DNA of 64,000 nucleotides from Verpa conica. Lineage: Eukaryota; Ascomycota; Pezizomycetes; Pezizales; Morchellaceae. Of this stretch, positions 11,045 to 21,761 are shown piece after piece (position 1 is the first letter of the stretch; each line of letters opens with the position of its first letter). The position numbers and the translations under genes were made by a program. The stretch spans positions 744,001 to 808,000 of the forward strand of contig JAUFSD010000004.1 of the NCBI GenBank assembly GCA_033030425.1. The letters run 5' to 3'. The notes under the pieces were generated by a model that was not told where the DNA came from, searched no databases, and saw nothing but the letters and a program-made list of their open reading frames with translations.

Positions 11045-12852
11045 AATTAGAAAGATGAATACACGATAATTATGTAGATAGTTTAGTTTGATGGATTTAG
11101 TGAGATTGAGGGATGTAAGGTGGAGGGGACATGTAAAGGGATTATGATTAGAAGAGCTGAACGGGGCCTCCGGTATGGTTGGTACCCGAAAGTGCGGGCT
11201 TGTGGAGAGGCTCTGAGGCTTTCAAGATTTGGGAAACCGGGATGTGGAACGTGCTCACGGCCAAGATGGGTCCGAGTTCTCATACAGTCTTGGCGATGCT
11301 ACTGGGAATACCTTCGTATGTTATCACTCAATGGTCCAGTTCTCTCGAGTGGATTATTTAGAGAATTCTGCTCTCTTCTAAGGTATAGAAGGGAGGATAT
11401 GGGTTGAGTACTGTAGATGGACAGAGGCGGGGGAGCGAGAGATGTAGAAACCCCGGGGATACATACACACTGCGATCATATACAGCGTATGGTAAAAAAG
11501 ATCGAGAAGTCAGGGTCTACTAACAGGGTCTTGTGGCCAATCCTAATACTAGAATCTCTGCCAAAAACCTAAAGAACGAATAAAAACTCTAGATCTCGTA
11601 TCTCACGCTTCTCGATCTTTTTTGCCGTACACTGTACTCGTAGTCTACCCATCAACTAGAACCATCCCACAGCGACTCGTGCCTGTTTTTATACCTTGAT
11701 ATATCAGACGATTGGCTGCTTCGATCCCGATATCCTGAAATATTCTACTTCATCTAAGATAAAATTGGGAACGACGTCGATGATACTACTTTGGTCAAGC
11801 CAGTCTAGAGAATATTGAGCACCTCCCTCCAAAGAAAAAAAGACCCAGACGGAACGGGACTCCTAAGAGGCAAGATTGCTGTGTAGTTTTCCAAGAGGCC
11901 GGTCTGCAACGGCGTTTACGCTCATCTAAGATCACGTGGCCAAGAATCTATTTAGGTAATGGGATTAAGTACACTCAAACCCCGGACATGAAGGTGCTTT
12001 GTAGATATTATAGTGACGTATCCTGTTTCTAAATTTGTGCTTTCCTGTCATGTAGCTCTTCACTTCATTTCGTTTGACGAGAATTTCGAAGGAAAGTGTA
12101 GTCGATAAGATCTTAATCATCTATAATCTACACCCCCAAAACTCCTTCTAATGGACTTTATAGAATGATTACTGGTAAATTTCCGGTATCAATTTGAATC
12201 GTTTTTTGAATTGATCTCAATGCCTAAAGAATATCTTAATGACAGAGATTCGAGGGTTAAGAAATGAGAATAGCTCGCTAGCAGAAATCATATGTATATT
12301 GTGACCCCATTGAGTTTTTACATATACCTGGGGAGATGCATATACTGGGGACCCTGACTTTGTGGTAAAATAGAGAGGGAGAGAGTAGACTAAAGGCTTA
12401 GGGAGACTCGCTCCAGCGAGTACTCCCATGGCCTCTATATATGCCTCTGGAGGCGAAGGCTCCTACATCATAGACCTGGAAACCTGCTTGTACCGGCACT
12501 ATACCTATTCGATACCCATAATACAACAGACTTAGCCAATAGTAAAGCGAGTGACTATCTATGAACCTCGAAACGGGGGAGGGGGGAAGAACAGAAAGAG
12601 CTAGGAGTTGAACCCATATATTACAATGATTCACAAGCAGTTACGGTAGTTCATCGACTAGAAAAAACATATTTATCTAATAAGCAATGGAGCAGTCAAG
12701 CAAGACACCTAAAGTCGGCCGTACCCAGCTCATAGTTGAAGGAAGCCCTCGCCATCCTGATGTTGATATCCCTGGATACCAGTATATACACAGCAAAAGG
12801 CCACTACCTTGGATAATAAAGAAAACAACCCATAATACCCCTCAGAAATATT
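11045..12852. other. Gap between STT4 and SDH4
   Basis: The right-hand part after 11044 is the STT4 promoter side; 12.0-12.85 kb is the SDH4 3' side. Apart from the element at 11483-11634 I see no gene: the open frames here have no family signature or good splice structure. Confidence 0.5.
11483..11634. mobile_element. MITE-like element, 152 bp, TA-flanked
   Basis: The ends are 27-bp inverted repeats with three mismatches; the left end begins CAGCGTATGGTAAAAAAG and the right end is its near-perfect reverse complement. TA dinucleotides border both ends. A CAG(T) start and TA target site are typical of Tc1/mariner-derived MITEs. No coding capacity. Confidence 0.7.
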
Positions 12853-13683
12853 TTAAGCCTTCCAAATACGCTTCACAGCTTCAGTGATACCGACATCGTT
12901 TGTCTCAAACTCATACAACCCAATCAGAACCAAAACAGTAGTGCCCTTGAGCCCCCACATAAACACTTTACGGGCTGTTGGGTGCTTGCGATTGGGAATG
13001 TAATCGATGAGAATAGCTCTGTTTAAATGAAAGGGGTCAGCGATGTGGTATTTGTAGGTAATAAGAAACGCACTCGAATCCAAGATGTGAGTGGATCACG
13101 ACGGTAGCACCGAGGATGGCATCAGTAACAGGGCTGATGGTACCCATGGCGAAGGGGGCGACGGTCAAGGGGATGAGGCCGACGGCAATGAGCTACAGTG
13201 GAACCAGGGATCAGTATCCGTATTCCGCGGATTGTTGTAAGGGAGGATGTACCCTCTCGAAAGACCAATGGTATGAACCATTTGCCGCGTTCGACTCAGG
13301 AATCGGCGCAGCATCATTGACTATAGTAGCACCCAATCAGTATCGGATCTAATTTCTGGGCACCCAAACTGCAGCATGGGTAATAATAATAATAATTTGG
13401 TGAGTGAGATATACTGGTTCCATCAATATGTTCTATAACAATTAATCAGTACTCAGAAATCCAGCCAACTATAAGATACCAGCAACTCACGTGGGCCAGC
13501 TGGTAGAATTCCCAATGGCTTTGAATTATGGAAAGCCGCAACTCTAGGCTGAGAAAACGCCTGTCTTGGGACGAACGATGATGGCTTTAAGAAAGCAGTC
13601 GGAGCAACTAGACGTGGGGCGTAGGCCTTGAACGAAGATGCGGCAACAGCAGCGCGCAGGGTGGTTCTGAATACGGAGGCCAT
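12853..13683 (-). CDS. SDH4: Succinate dehydrogenase membrane anchor subunit (CybS)
   Basis: Anchors complex II in the inner mitochondrial membrane and helps bind haem and ubiquinone. Four exons (13683-13491, 13320-13253, 13192-13074, 13018-12853) give 181 residues. The N-terminus (MASVFRTTLRAAVAAS...) is basic and amphipathic, a mitochondrial presequence. The NGSYHWSFER block, the first membrane helix with IPLTVAPF, the HSHLGFE motif with the His that faces haem/quinone, the IDYIPNRK loop and the ending YEFETNDVGITEAVKRIW match fungal Sdh4. The second intron starts right after the SYHWSFER codons; the first intron (170 bp) is the longest. Related Tim18 proteins share the fold, but the intact SYHW and HSH motifs favour Sdh4. 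Confidence 0.9.
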
Positions 13684-13849
13684 TCTTGGATTACTAGCTA
13701 TAGTGAGAAGGCCACAGAGGGGAGAGTGAAGTGTCGTGAGTATATTGTGTGCGTGCTTGTGATTTCAATTCTCGTTGGGGCGCCGGGAACTTTCAGACGG
13801 AGGAAGTTGTTACCTCGGGAATGAGGAAAGAATCCCCGCCATCGCACAG

Positions 13850-13856
13850 CCAATCA
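13850..13856 (+). promoter_or_regulatory. CCAAT box upstream of SDH4
   Basis: CCAATCA lies about 167 bp upstream of the SDH4 start. In fungi the HAP complex binds CCAAT in promoters of respiratory genes, which suits a complex II subunit. This is a single short motif, so chance occurrence is possible. Confidence 0.35.
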
Positions 13857-14010
13857 CAGTCGGTTTATTGCGGAGCGCAAGCCACAGTTGGTGGATGCGC
13901 CACGCCTGGCTCCGGCATGGTGAACCACTCACCCAAGGGGTAATAATTATTATTATAGAAGAACAAATGTAAACTTCCCGCTGGTGGTAAACGTATAGAA
14001 TAAAATGCTA

Positions 14011-14476
14011 GAATACAGTACATACAAGATCGGACCACCTGCCTAAATACTATGATGCCCCATAATCAGTCTATTAGTGGGCTAATACTTACGACAGGCA
14101 ATAAGCACTCAGAAATGTAGATCTCCGATAAAGAATACCTATTAGATACAGAGGCCATTCTGTGAAAAGTATACCTGTCTATTGGTGGGAATACTCACCT
14201 GCATTTCTGGATACCTACTGCCTACTACGAGTACAAATATCTCATGCACACATGTACTACTTGTGCCTACAATTCTACATAACCTAAGCTTCACATTTCC
14301 CTTTAATTAGAGACAATAACCAACTTCAAGTAGTACTTTATGTATAATAGTGAGCTAGTTATATATTTGGTACTCTTTTTATTAGTGATTTTATGCCTCA
14401 CTTGGAAGTAGTAAAATCTTTTAATTATAAACCACCATAGTATTCTAGACAGGTGGTCCGGTTTTGTATTGTATTC
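14011..14476. mobile_element. Inverted-repeat element, 466 bp
   Basis: The two ends are inverted repeats of about 45 bp; both contain CGGACCACCTG followed by a CTA-AATACTATG-TG block, and both outer ends read GAATACA. No open frame inside. A clear target duplication is not visible (TA on the left only), so the exact outer limits are approximate. Confidence 0.6.
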
Positions 14477-14817
14477 CAGTAGCTGGTCCACACTTTTACC
14501 ACTGGTGGGAAAATTCATTTTGACACATCTGAAGCCCCATAAATAATAACAAAAATGATAGTAACAAGAATACTCAATACACGCTCAAGGGTAACGGAAC
14601 TCTAGTTCAAATCCACAAAAGACCTCATTCTAATTGAACGACATCTCTTAAAATCCACCCTAGTTTTTTCATCACGTAAAATGAAACCTGCAGCAGTAAA
14701 AATAAATAAATAGACAATTGTTATGACAGTACAGCTATTTACAAGTAAACAACAAACAAAAAAAGGGGGAGGGGGAGGGGGAAGAAACAGCCTTTTTCTT
14801 CTCTCCCTAGAAACTCA

Positions 14818-17031
14818 TCACAAATCCGCATGTGTAGAAACTTTCTCCCTTTTCTTCCCCTTCTTGAAATGCTTCTTACTCCCCATAATCGCCCTCACAT
14901 CCTCCGGACTCATATTATTATCCAGTGCAATCATCGTTCTTGCCTTCCTCCCTGACAAATTTTTTCCGCCTGGCAACGCCCCTGCCTGTCCAGCACCTTG
15001 GTGGAAAGGGTTCTTCAAATGTCCCGCTGACCCTCCGGCTCCCCTAAAAAACTGCTTATCAAGGTTATGAGATTTCCTCCCCATTTCCTGAGGTTCAAGA
15101 GAAGCCATATCATTGAATCTCCCTGCCTCATCATCCCCTGAATCGTTCAGAAGTAATGATCCGGTTCGTCTCCGTTCAGGCAGGTGCTCATCATCGTAGA
15201 GGTCTCTATTGAATTCAAGAGTATCGATAGGCGGCTCCGTATTCGGCGGATGACAGAACAGTAATTTTCCATTAACATAGTCCTTCAGGATATATCTCGC
15301 AGCTCTACTCTCATCCGGATTCCCCGCACCAGTCTTCGTAAAGCCTCTTGCCTTTGCATACGCAAACAGCAGCTCCTCGCCCGTTGGAATCCCAGTCCCA
15401 CCTTCTTCGAATGGCCGGACCTGGATCTTGATACCATATAGCTTTTCCAAAAAGGACTTCGGTATTCTCTTTGCCACTAGAGCTGCAGGACCGGTGAACT
15501 CGCGCAGCTGGTCGATGGGTAGGACACCATTGCAGACTAACTCGGCTTTTGTGGTTGCAAAGTTTGGGAATACGAGACCAGGGCAATCGCATAGGATGAT
15601 CTTATCGGAGAGGTGGAGTGTCTGAAAGTGTTTAGTTTTCCCTGGGGTACTGGATACAGAGACCTTTTTGGCGCCAATGAGGGCATTAATTGTAGAGGAC
15701 TTGCCGACGTTAGGGTAGCCAACGAGACCAATTTGGGTTTTACGAGGTAATGCAGAAGGGTCGGTGTTTTCTATAGAGATTAGCTATTTGCCAATGGAAA
15801 GCGTTATAAGGGAAATACCCTCAGCTTCAGGGGTATGTTCGAGGAAGAGCTCTTCCAACTCGTCAATCGTGAGAATTCTTGTCCGGAGGGGTTCCTCTGG
15901 AAAATCTGAGCCGGCATCAGATATATCATCCCGGTCTTTTGAGAGCTTTAGGTTATGAGTATCTTTGACCAACGATTCTTCAGCCACATTCTCTACAGGA
16001 CTTTTATCTTCCGTATCTACTTTTTCTCCTTCCTCAGAATCACTAACAAATCCTAATTCTTCATTACTCTGCTTCGCCAGAGCTGCTGAGAAAAACCTAT
16101 ACCTGATTTTCTCCTTCTCAAAATAATCCGCCCATGTCGTCCTTTGCTCTAAGGTCATCATATCCGCCTTATTCACCAACAATAGATTCCTCTTCTCGGG
16201 GCCAACTTCCTTGACATATCTTTCTAGATCTTCTGATCTAAACATGAGTGGATTCCTAGCGTCCACAATCTGCACAACCAGATCCGAACGCTCAATGACT
16301 CGCCAAAGTTGTCGCCAGACCTCGAGATTCCGCTCGAACGGGGTCATGAGGAGGTCTTTTGATTCCTCGAGTTGTGCGAGGCCGCGGCGCCACTGCAAGA
16401 ATGAGTCTTTTTCAGCACGGTCGAGTTCCGCGGCGGTAGTGGAGGAGTTCCAAGCGGGGCGGCGGGGAACCGTAAGTTGGCGGTGATTTTGGGCGTGCTT
16501 TTCGAGGGTACTGCGTTCTTGTTCGGGGTTAAGGAGGTATGGATTTGTTTGGCTACTATGAATGATCTTCATGTCTATTTTCTCTATTATTTTTTAGTAT
16601 GCTCGAGTAGATATAGTTCTGAAGAGGTTAAGAATTACCGGCTGTGAAATCTGTATCTGCCAGCTCCGCAGTGGTCAAGAATTCTATATTCATTCATATT
16701 CAATCAGTCCCTGTATTCACCCCCCCTCCTTCTCTCTCTCATAAAGGATTATGAGTGAGAACTTGAGCGTACCGTCAAGGTCGTTCTGCTGTGTGATGGA
16801 TCTCATCTTGTACCAATCCGCTTCATGTTTCTCCGTCAGCATCTAGCACCTAATTAGCCATCAAGTATATTTCTACAGAGGCACTACAGTCCTACTCACA
16901 ACTTCTCCAGGGCCTGAAGATCCACCACGCCCAGCTCCCCGACCCCGTCCGGCAAGTTTGCGGGATTTGTTGTTTGAGTTCATGAGCGCTCTGCCGAGAC
17001 CGACTCGGTTCTTGCTCTCTGGCAATACCAT
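14818..17031 (-). CDS. LSG1: Cytoplasmic 60S-subunit GTPase Lsg1
   Basis: Lsg1 triggers release of the export adaptor Nmd3 from new 60S subunits in the cytoplasm. Five exons (17031-16900, 16842-16773, 16683-16639, 16574-15819, 15770-14818) give 651 residues; yeast Lsg1 has 640. The GTPase motifs are circularly permuted as expected for the YlqF/YawG family: G4 VNKADM near residues 216-221 precedes G1 GYPNVGKSS at 352-360, with a DCPG G3 further on. The N-terminus has the GLGRALMN block typical of the family, and the C-terminus is Lys-rich. The last intron is only 48 bp and a multiple of three; it removes an in-frame TAG at about 15781-15783, which otherwise would split the gene. LTV1 starts 311 bp away on the other strand. 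Confidence 0.93.
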
Positions 17032-17342
17032 TGTTGAAACTCTGTTTGTCTATTTCTCTAGAGGATATTTGTTTGTTTATTTTTCCGTTCGTTTCTAATT
17101 TTTTTTTTTTTTCCTTTCCTTCAGAGGCGCGGGGTTGATGGTGGTGTAGCGTGGTGGGGTGGCGGTCACCTCAGAGTCTTTTGTCTTCTTTCTTTGCCCC
17201 TCGCATCTCTTCTCTTCTCCTCCACTGTACCCCTTTTGTCAGCACGAGGGACGGATAGATAGATAATCGATAAACCCCGACTGAATATCTTGGATCAGCC
17301 CCTCTGTATAATTCATAAGCAGCTGTCTTACAAACCGTTAGA
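17032..17342. promoter_or_regulatory. Shared divergent promoter of LSG1 and LTV1
   Basis: Only 311 bp separate the two start codons. The stretch holds a poly-T run at about 17099-17112, which would exclude nucleosomes, and pyrimidine-rich DNA toward LTV1. I found no exact copy of the yeast PAC or RRPE ribosome-biogenesis motifs. Confidence 0.5.
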
Positions 17343-18703
17343 ATGGCACCAAGCACCAAGCGGTGGATGTGAGTATCCTCCTTATCAGCAGAGCCTCACT
17401 TCCCCCCTCCATATACAATCCTAACTACCCCACCACAGCGACAAAAAATCAGCTTCCAACTTTCAAATCCGCTACCGCTCCCAACAAGATCCCCTAATCC
17501 ATGACTCTACCGCTACAGACTTCGTCTTCACACCCATCACAGCACCAAACAAAAAGGTCAAGAATGCTACCCAACTCACCGAAGAGCTTGGCGCTTCTGT
17601 CACCTCTGTCCGCGCAAATGAGGGCGAAGCCGCAATGTATGGGATCTACTACGATGATACTTCATACGACTATATGCAGCACCTCCGTGACACGGGGTTA
17701 GCCGAGGCAGTCTTCATCGATGCAAAACAGGGGAAGGAGAAGAAGGGGAAACTGAACCTTGCAGATGCGCTAGAAGATGCATTGATACCGAAGGAGCTGC
17801 TACCAAGTGAGATGCTACTAAAGAGGTCATATCAGGACCAGCAAGACGTGCCGGATGTTATTGCGGGTTTTAAGCCGGATATGGACCCACGCCTTAGGGA
17901 GGTGCTAGAGGCCCTCGAGGACGAGGCATATGTAGATGATGATGAAGATATCTTCGGGGAGCTGGCTAAGGGAGGTGAGGCGACGGAAGGGGAATTTGAG
18001 GATACGTTTTTTGATGAAGAGGGGTGGGAGTCAGATGCAACTGAGAGGCCAGGGACACATCAGAAGACTAATGTTGCGTTTAATATTGAGGAGGTGTCTG
18101 GGGTAGCTAGTGGTCCTGCAGAGAAGGAGAATGCGGAGCCTTGGATGTCGGAGTTCTCGAAATTCAAGAAGTCTGAGAAACGAGGGAAGAAGGTCGATGA
18201 TGGCTCCTCCATGGCAGACACAATGTCTTTCGGTGGTACCTCCTCACTCGGAGGGACAATGTCTATGTCTGGGCGTACTAGACGTCGTCATAAGAAGGCT
18301 GGAACTGAAAGTTCAGGTTACTCTATGACTAGCTCATCCTTGTTCCGAACAGAAGGTTTGACTACTCTTGATGCAAGATTTGATAAAGTACTCCCTTCAC
18401 TTCCTTACATTTCTCCTATTTGCTAATAGGAACTAGATTGAGGAAGAGTACACAGAAAACTCAAAAGAAGAAGACACCCCTGATGGCCCAGTCCCTGAGA
18501 CACGGAAAGACTTTAACAGCATCATGGACGAGTTTCTGGAGGGTTACAACGTAGTCGGTCGAACCAATAGGGTCAGGAAGGGGAAGACCTTAACTGGACT
18601 CGAACAACTTGATGAGATCCGGCAGGGACTTGGTAAAGCACGAATTAGTGAGAAGCCGAAAAAGGTAAAGCAAGGCCAAGGGTCTAGTAGAAGATGGGGA
18701 TAG
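17343..18703 (+). CDS. LTV1: 40S-subunit biogenesis factor Ltv1
   Basis: Ltv1 binds the pre-40S particle around Rps3 and must be phosphorylated and released during cytoplasmic maturation. Three exons (17343-17368, 17439-18387, 18437-18703) give 413 residues. The start KRWIDKKSASNFQIRYRSQQ with DPLIHD after it is the conserved Ltv1 opening. A YYDDTSYDYMQHLRDTG block and LPSEMLLKRSYQ follow, then a long acidic stretch, a Ser-rich patch near 285-300 and a C-terminal block DEFLEGYNVVGR with a basic tail ending SSRRWG. The first intron falls inside the Ile codon of WID, and the second is 49 bp. The gene shares its upstream region with LSG1. Confidence 0.93.
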
Positions 18704-20565
18704 TCTCTTATATAGCAATTTCTTTTTAGCTGTTGCTTGTGCCATTTAAAGGTTGGTAAAAGTTTATGTTTTTTTCTTTTTTTTTTACATCATCAAAAGG
18801 AGGCTAGACCAAGTTGGATCTTTTAGATATGGGAATAAAGGCTTTTGTTGTTTTTGCTTGTTGTTTTTGCTTGTAAAAGTACATTGTATTCTTCACAGGT
18901 TGAAAACTAGTAGTGAAATTATTTCCTCTCGACTGCTAAAGCTCGTAATAGATGGAATAAAGAAAATACACATCTGAATGTCAAAGGAAAGACTAAAGTA
19001 AAAATTTAGGAAGGGTGGTAATTAATTCCCGGCGATCAGGAGTACGGAAATAGCAGATTCACAACCCCAAAAACAAGGGGTCCAGCACATACCCAGTCTA
19101 CTTCAAACCCCGATTATAATATAGTGATCTCCGACAAGGATTGGTGTAAGGTGGATCACGGTCAAGTGCTCTGTAAATTAGGGGCTAGTTACCCCCACTC
19201 CTTTCCTGGCTTCATGAGTGATAGGAGTAATGAGGTGACAACGATATCACCAAAGTTCTAGTGCCATAAATAAGATCCACCCAACAATGGTTTAGACTCG
19301 GAATGTCGATGAGTCAGTCCAAGCCAAGAGTAGAGATTCCTACACTGATACGGCTCTAGCACAATATCAAGGCATTTCTAGTAGAGTAGAGTAGAGTAGA
19401 AGTTTGTTCCAAGGCTTATAAATATATTTATATCAAAGAGTTGTTGAGTCCCTGGGCAACATTTTTTATTTGTATTGTGGTGTTTGGTTCAAGTTGCGAT
19501 CCGGGTAGTTGACTTCGCCTCAAGTAGCTGTTATCCTTGAGGTGAGTGTAATCACTCAACAATGAGTGATGTATAGTTATTTACTGGTACGCTTATTGAG
19601 TCATATTCAGTTTTGTGTGACTCAAAGACGGTAGATCGATACATATAGTACTATATATCATAATTTTATTACTATGAACCAGCAATTACCCTACTATACA
19701 TGTAGCTATGTAGTTGGTGCCTAAGAAGCGATTACCCTGAAATAATTCCTCTCGTAGAATACACTTAATGACTCATAGTATTTCTCTAGGCCTCGTTACA
19801 GAAGGTCCATATTAACAGAGTCACAGACTTTTTATGTTAAACCACCAATTGGAATGATTGTTTAACAGGCTGAAGAAGTCGAAGGTTTAAGATATTCATA
19901 TAGGATAAAGGTCTATAAACCTACATATAGGAACGAGAGCCTACATAATTTATTAATAACTTTAGATGCCTGAGCATGTCTCACGATATATAGTATGCAC
20001 CATGTAGATCGAAGTTTATAAAGTAGTCTTTTTTTTATTTATCAAGTGATTTATTATTCTGGGTATAAAAATCTGGTATGCAGTAGAAACTATGACCTGG
20101 AGTTTATCCAGTAGTCACTCACCCCGATCTAATATATTTCAAGGATTCAAACCGTACTTAAGCATCCTCGACAAGTGACTCTACCATAGGCAGCCTACCA
20201 TGATGTTGTTAGTATGACCTTCTTTATCGCTTAACGAAGATGGCAAACAGGGATTCAATAGTAATTTTTATATTCTAGGCCTCTTTTTGCAGGGGAAAAA
20301 CAGTCATTTAAAAAAATCTAAGGAGTGTTTGGCCCCCTGCTTGCTTGCTACCGGGTCTCTTAGGTCTACCTAGTCATACCCCGCCCCTCACCCTGGAGTG
20401 TTCCTGTCTCTACCTTTGTACAGAGCCGCAACTCTTAATCAACATAAAGGGTTCAAAGAGGACCTCAAAGAAGACCTCTATAACGCGTTCCTTCTCTTCC
20501 ACCTCATTGCTCATTGACCTAGCTTCTCATCTTCTTACCTTCACTAGAGTTTCTAAAACGCAAGA
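18704..20565. other. AT-rich gap, LTV1 to MOG1
   Basis: No gene seen. There is a (GTAGA)4 microsatellite at 19381-19400. A stretch at 20057-20098 matches, imperfectly, one at 45377-45418 (GGGTATA ... ATGCAGT ... AAACTATGACC), so it is probably a dispersed-repeat fragment. The last 250 bp before 20566 are pyrimidine-rich and likely the MOG1 promoter and leader. Confidence 0.5.
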
Positions 20566-21299
20566 ATGGCCCAGCAGCAGTTTATACCCGTTGACCTCTT
20601 TGGCGGTGCGATAACCTCTAGGGTTCCGGCAGACTTCAAAGATGCAAGGTACACTCTGTTAAATCTATAGATCATTATATTTACTAATTTCTTGAAACTA
20701 GCAACTTTCGCGAAGTCCCCGACCACCAGGAAGTTTACGTTTCTATGACCGATGGCATCAACGTTAGCATAATCTTCGATATCTCGCTGCGCGTGGAGGC
20801 ACCAAGCGGACCATCGGATATGGACGCTGTGGATTTCCATTTTGAGGATGTCGCAGTTGACCAGGAGAGGACGGCGAAGGTGTGGAATAAACGGGTTATC
20901 ATTTTTCCGGGACAGTTGGTCCCCCTCACTCCTCCGATGCGTAATGATACTAACGATGTGAATAGTCCTGATAAGCCTGCTTACCAGGTCATTGGTACGG
21001 TCTCGGCACGTCCGACTGATACGGTTACGGATCCACCGACGTTCATAGCAATAATTATGACAATATTGAGACTAGTAGAACAGAAGACAGATATTGTGAT
21101 TACCGTGAATATCCCGTTTAATGATCCAGAGATAGTGAAGGAGGAGAAGTGTATTGCAAGTCCTGTGTATACAGGTGGTGATACCGATCCTGAGAATGGG
21201 GTTAAGAGTAGGCTACTAGAATTTGGAATGAATATTGCAGAAGAGGTAGTGGGTGGGCTTAAGATCATTGACTGGGGGTTGTTTGTGGAGGAGGAGTAA
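20566..21299 (+). CDS. MOG1: Ran-GTPase binding protein Mog1
   Basis: Mog1 binds nuclear Ran (Gsp1) and promotes nucleotide release, supporting nuclear protein import. Two exons (20566-20648 and 20702-21299) give 226 residues; yeast Mog1 has 218. The N-terminal LFGGAITSRVPADFKDAS and the REVPDHQEVYVS motif are the family hallmarks; this motif forms the Ran-binding surface. A long acidic and hydrophobic middle is followed by a helix-rich C-terminus ending IIDWGLFVEEE. The intron splits the Ser codon in DAS-NFREV and is 53 bp. Some residues of the central part are less conserved, but the length and the two motifs make the call firm. Confidence 0.88.
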
Positions 21300-21761
21300 G
21301 GGGAGGTGCTACGGCAGTTGGGATTGGGGGGTGAAGGGCATAAAAAGAATATAGAATTAATTCCCCAACACCTTATAAATACTACCATCTGGAGTACAAT
21401 AAGTCAAGACGAGTGAGTTCTTATGCATCGGCTCATCACAAGAAGGAGGGGCGAACATGCGATATCTAGAACCCTATAAGGGAAGAGGGGGATGTGGCTT
21501 ACAGGGGATAATGCGGGTGCAATCTGGTGTTTAGTCTTCTTCCCCAGTCTTGGCGGAGATATCAGCGCATAAGTAGTATAACTACAATGAGCCGAGCTAC
21601 CGAGGCTCAACATCGGTCTCCTGTGACGATCTCTCCCAGACTACATAACTGGGGGATACTTCTCACTGTGGTGGGATATATCAATCAATTGCATCAATTA
21701 CATATCTCCCTCTTACCTATCCCCTATATAAAATAAATCTCAATTAAACTCTCCCATCAAT
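21300..21761. other. Gap between MOG1 and the acyl-CoA dehydrogenase gene
   Basis: Likely MOG1 3' region followed by the promoter of the next gene. A CT-rich run just before 21762 is the probable leader. No gene seen. Confidence 0.45.

Larger units (their letters stand above)
13684..14817. other. SDH4 promoter side and element-filled gap
   Basis: 13684-13970 is probably the SDH4 promoter and leader. 14011-14476 is a large inverted-repeat element (listed separately). 14477-14817 is AT-rich and includes a GGGGGA-type G-rich run at 14765-14782 near the LSG1 3' end. No gene seen. Confidence 0.5.

Noticed and set aside
12217..12634. Two minus-strand frames of 70-78 codons
   Set aside because: No homology-like block, no splice support, in AT-rich DNA downstream of SDH4.
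15771..15818. In-frame TAG inside LSG1 as a sign of a pseudogene
   Set aside because: It lies in a 48-bp stretch with GTATTT donor, GCTAAT branch and TAG acceptor; removing it restores the conserved sequence and frame.
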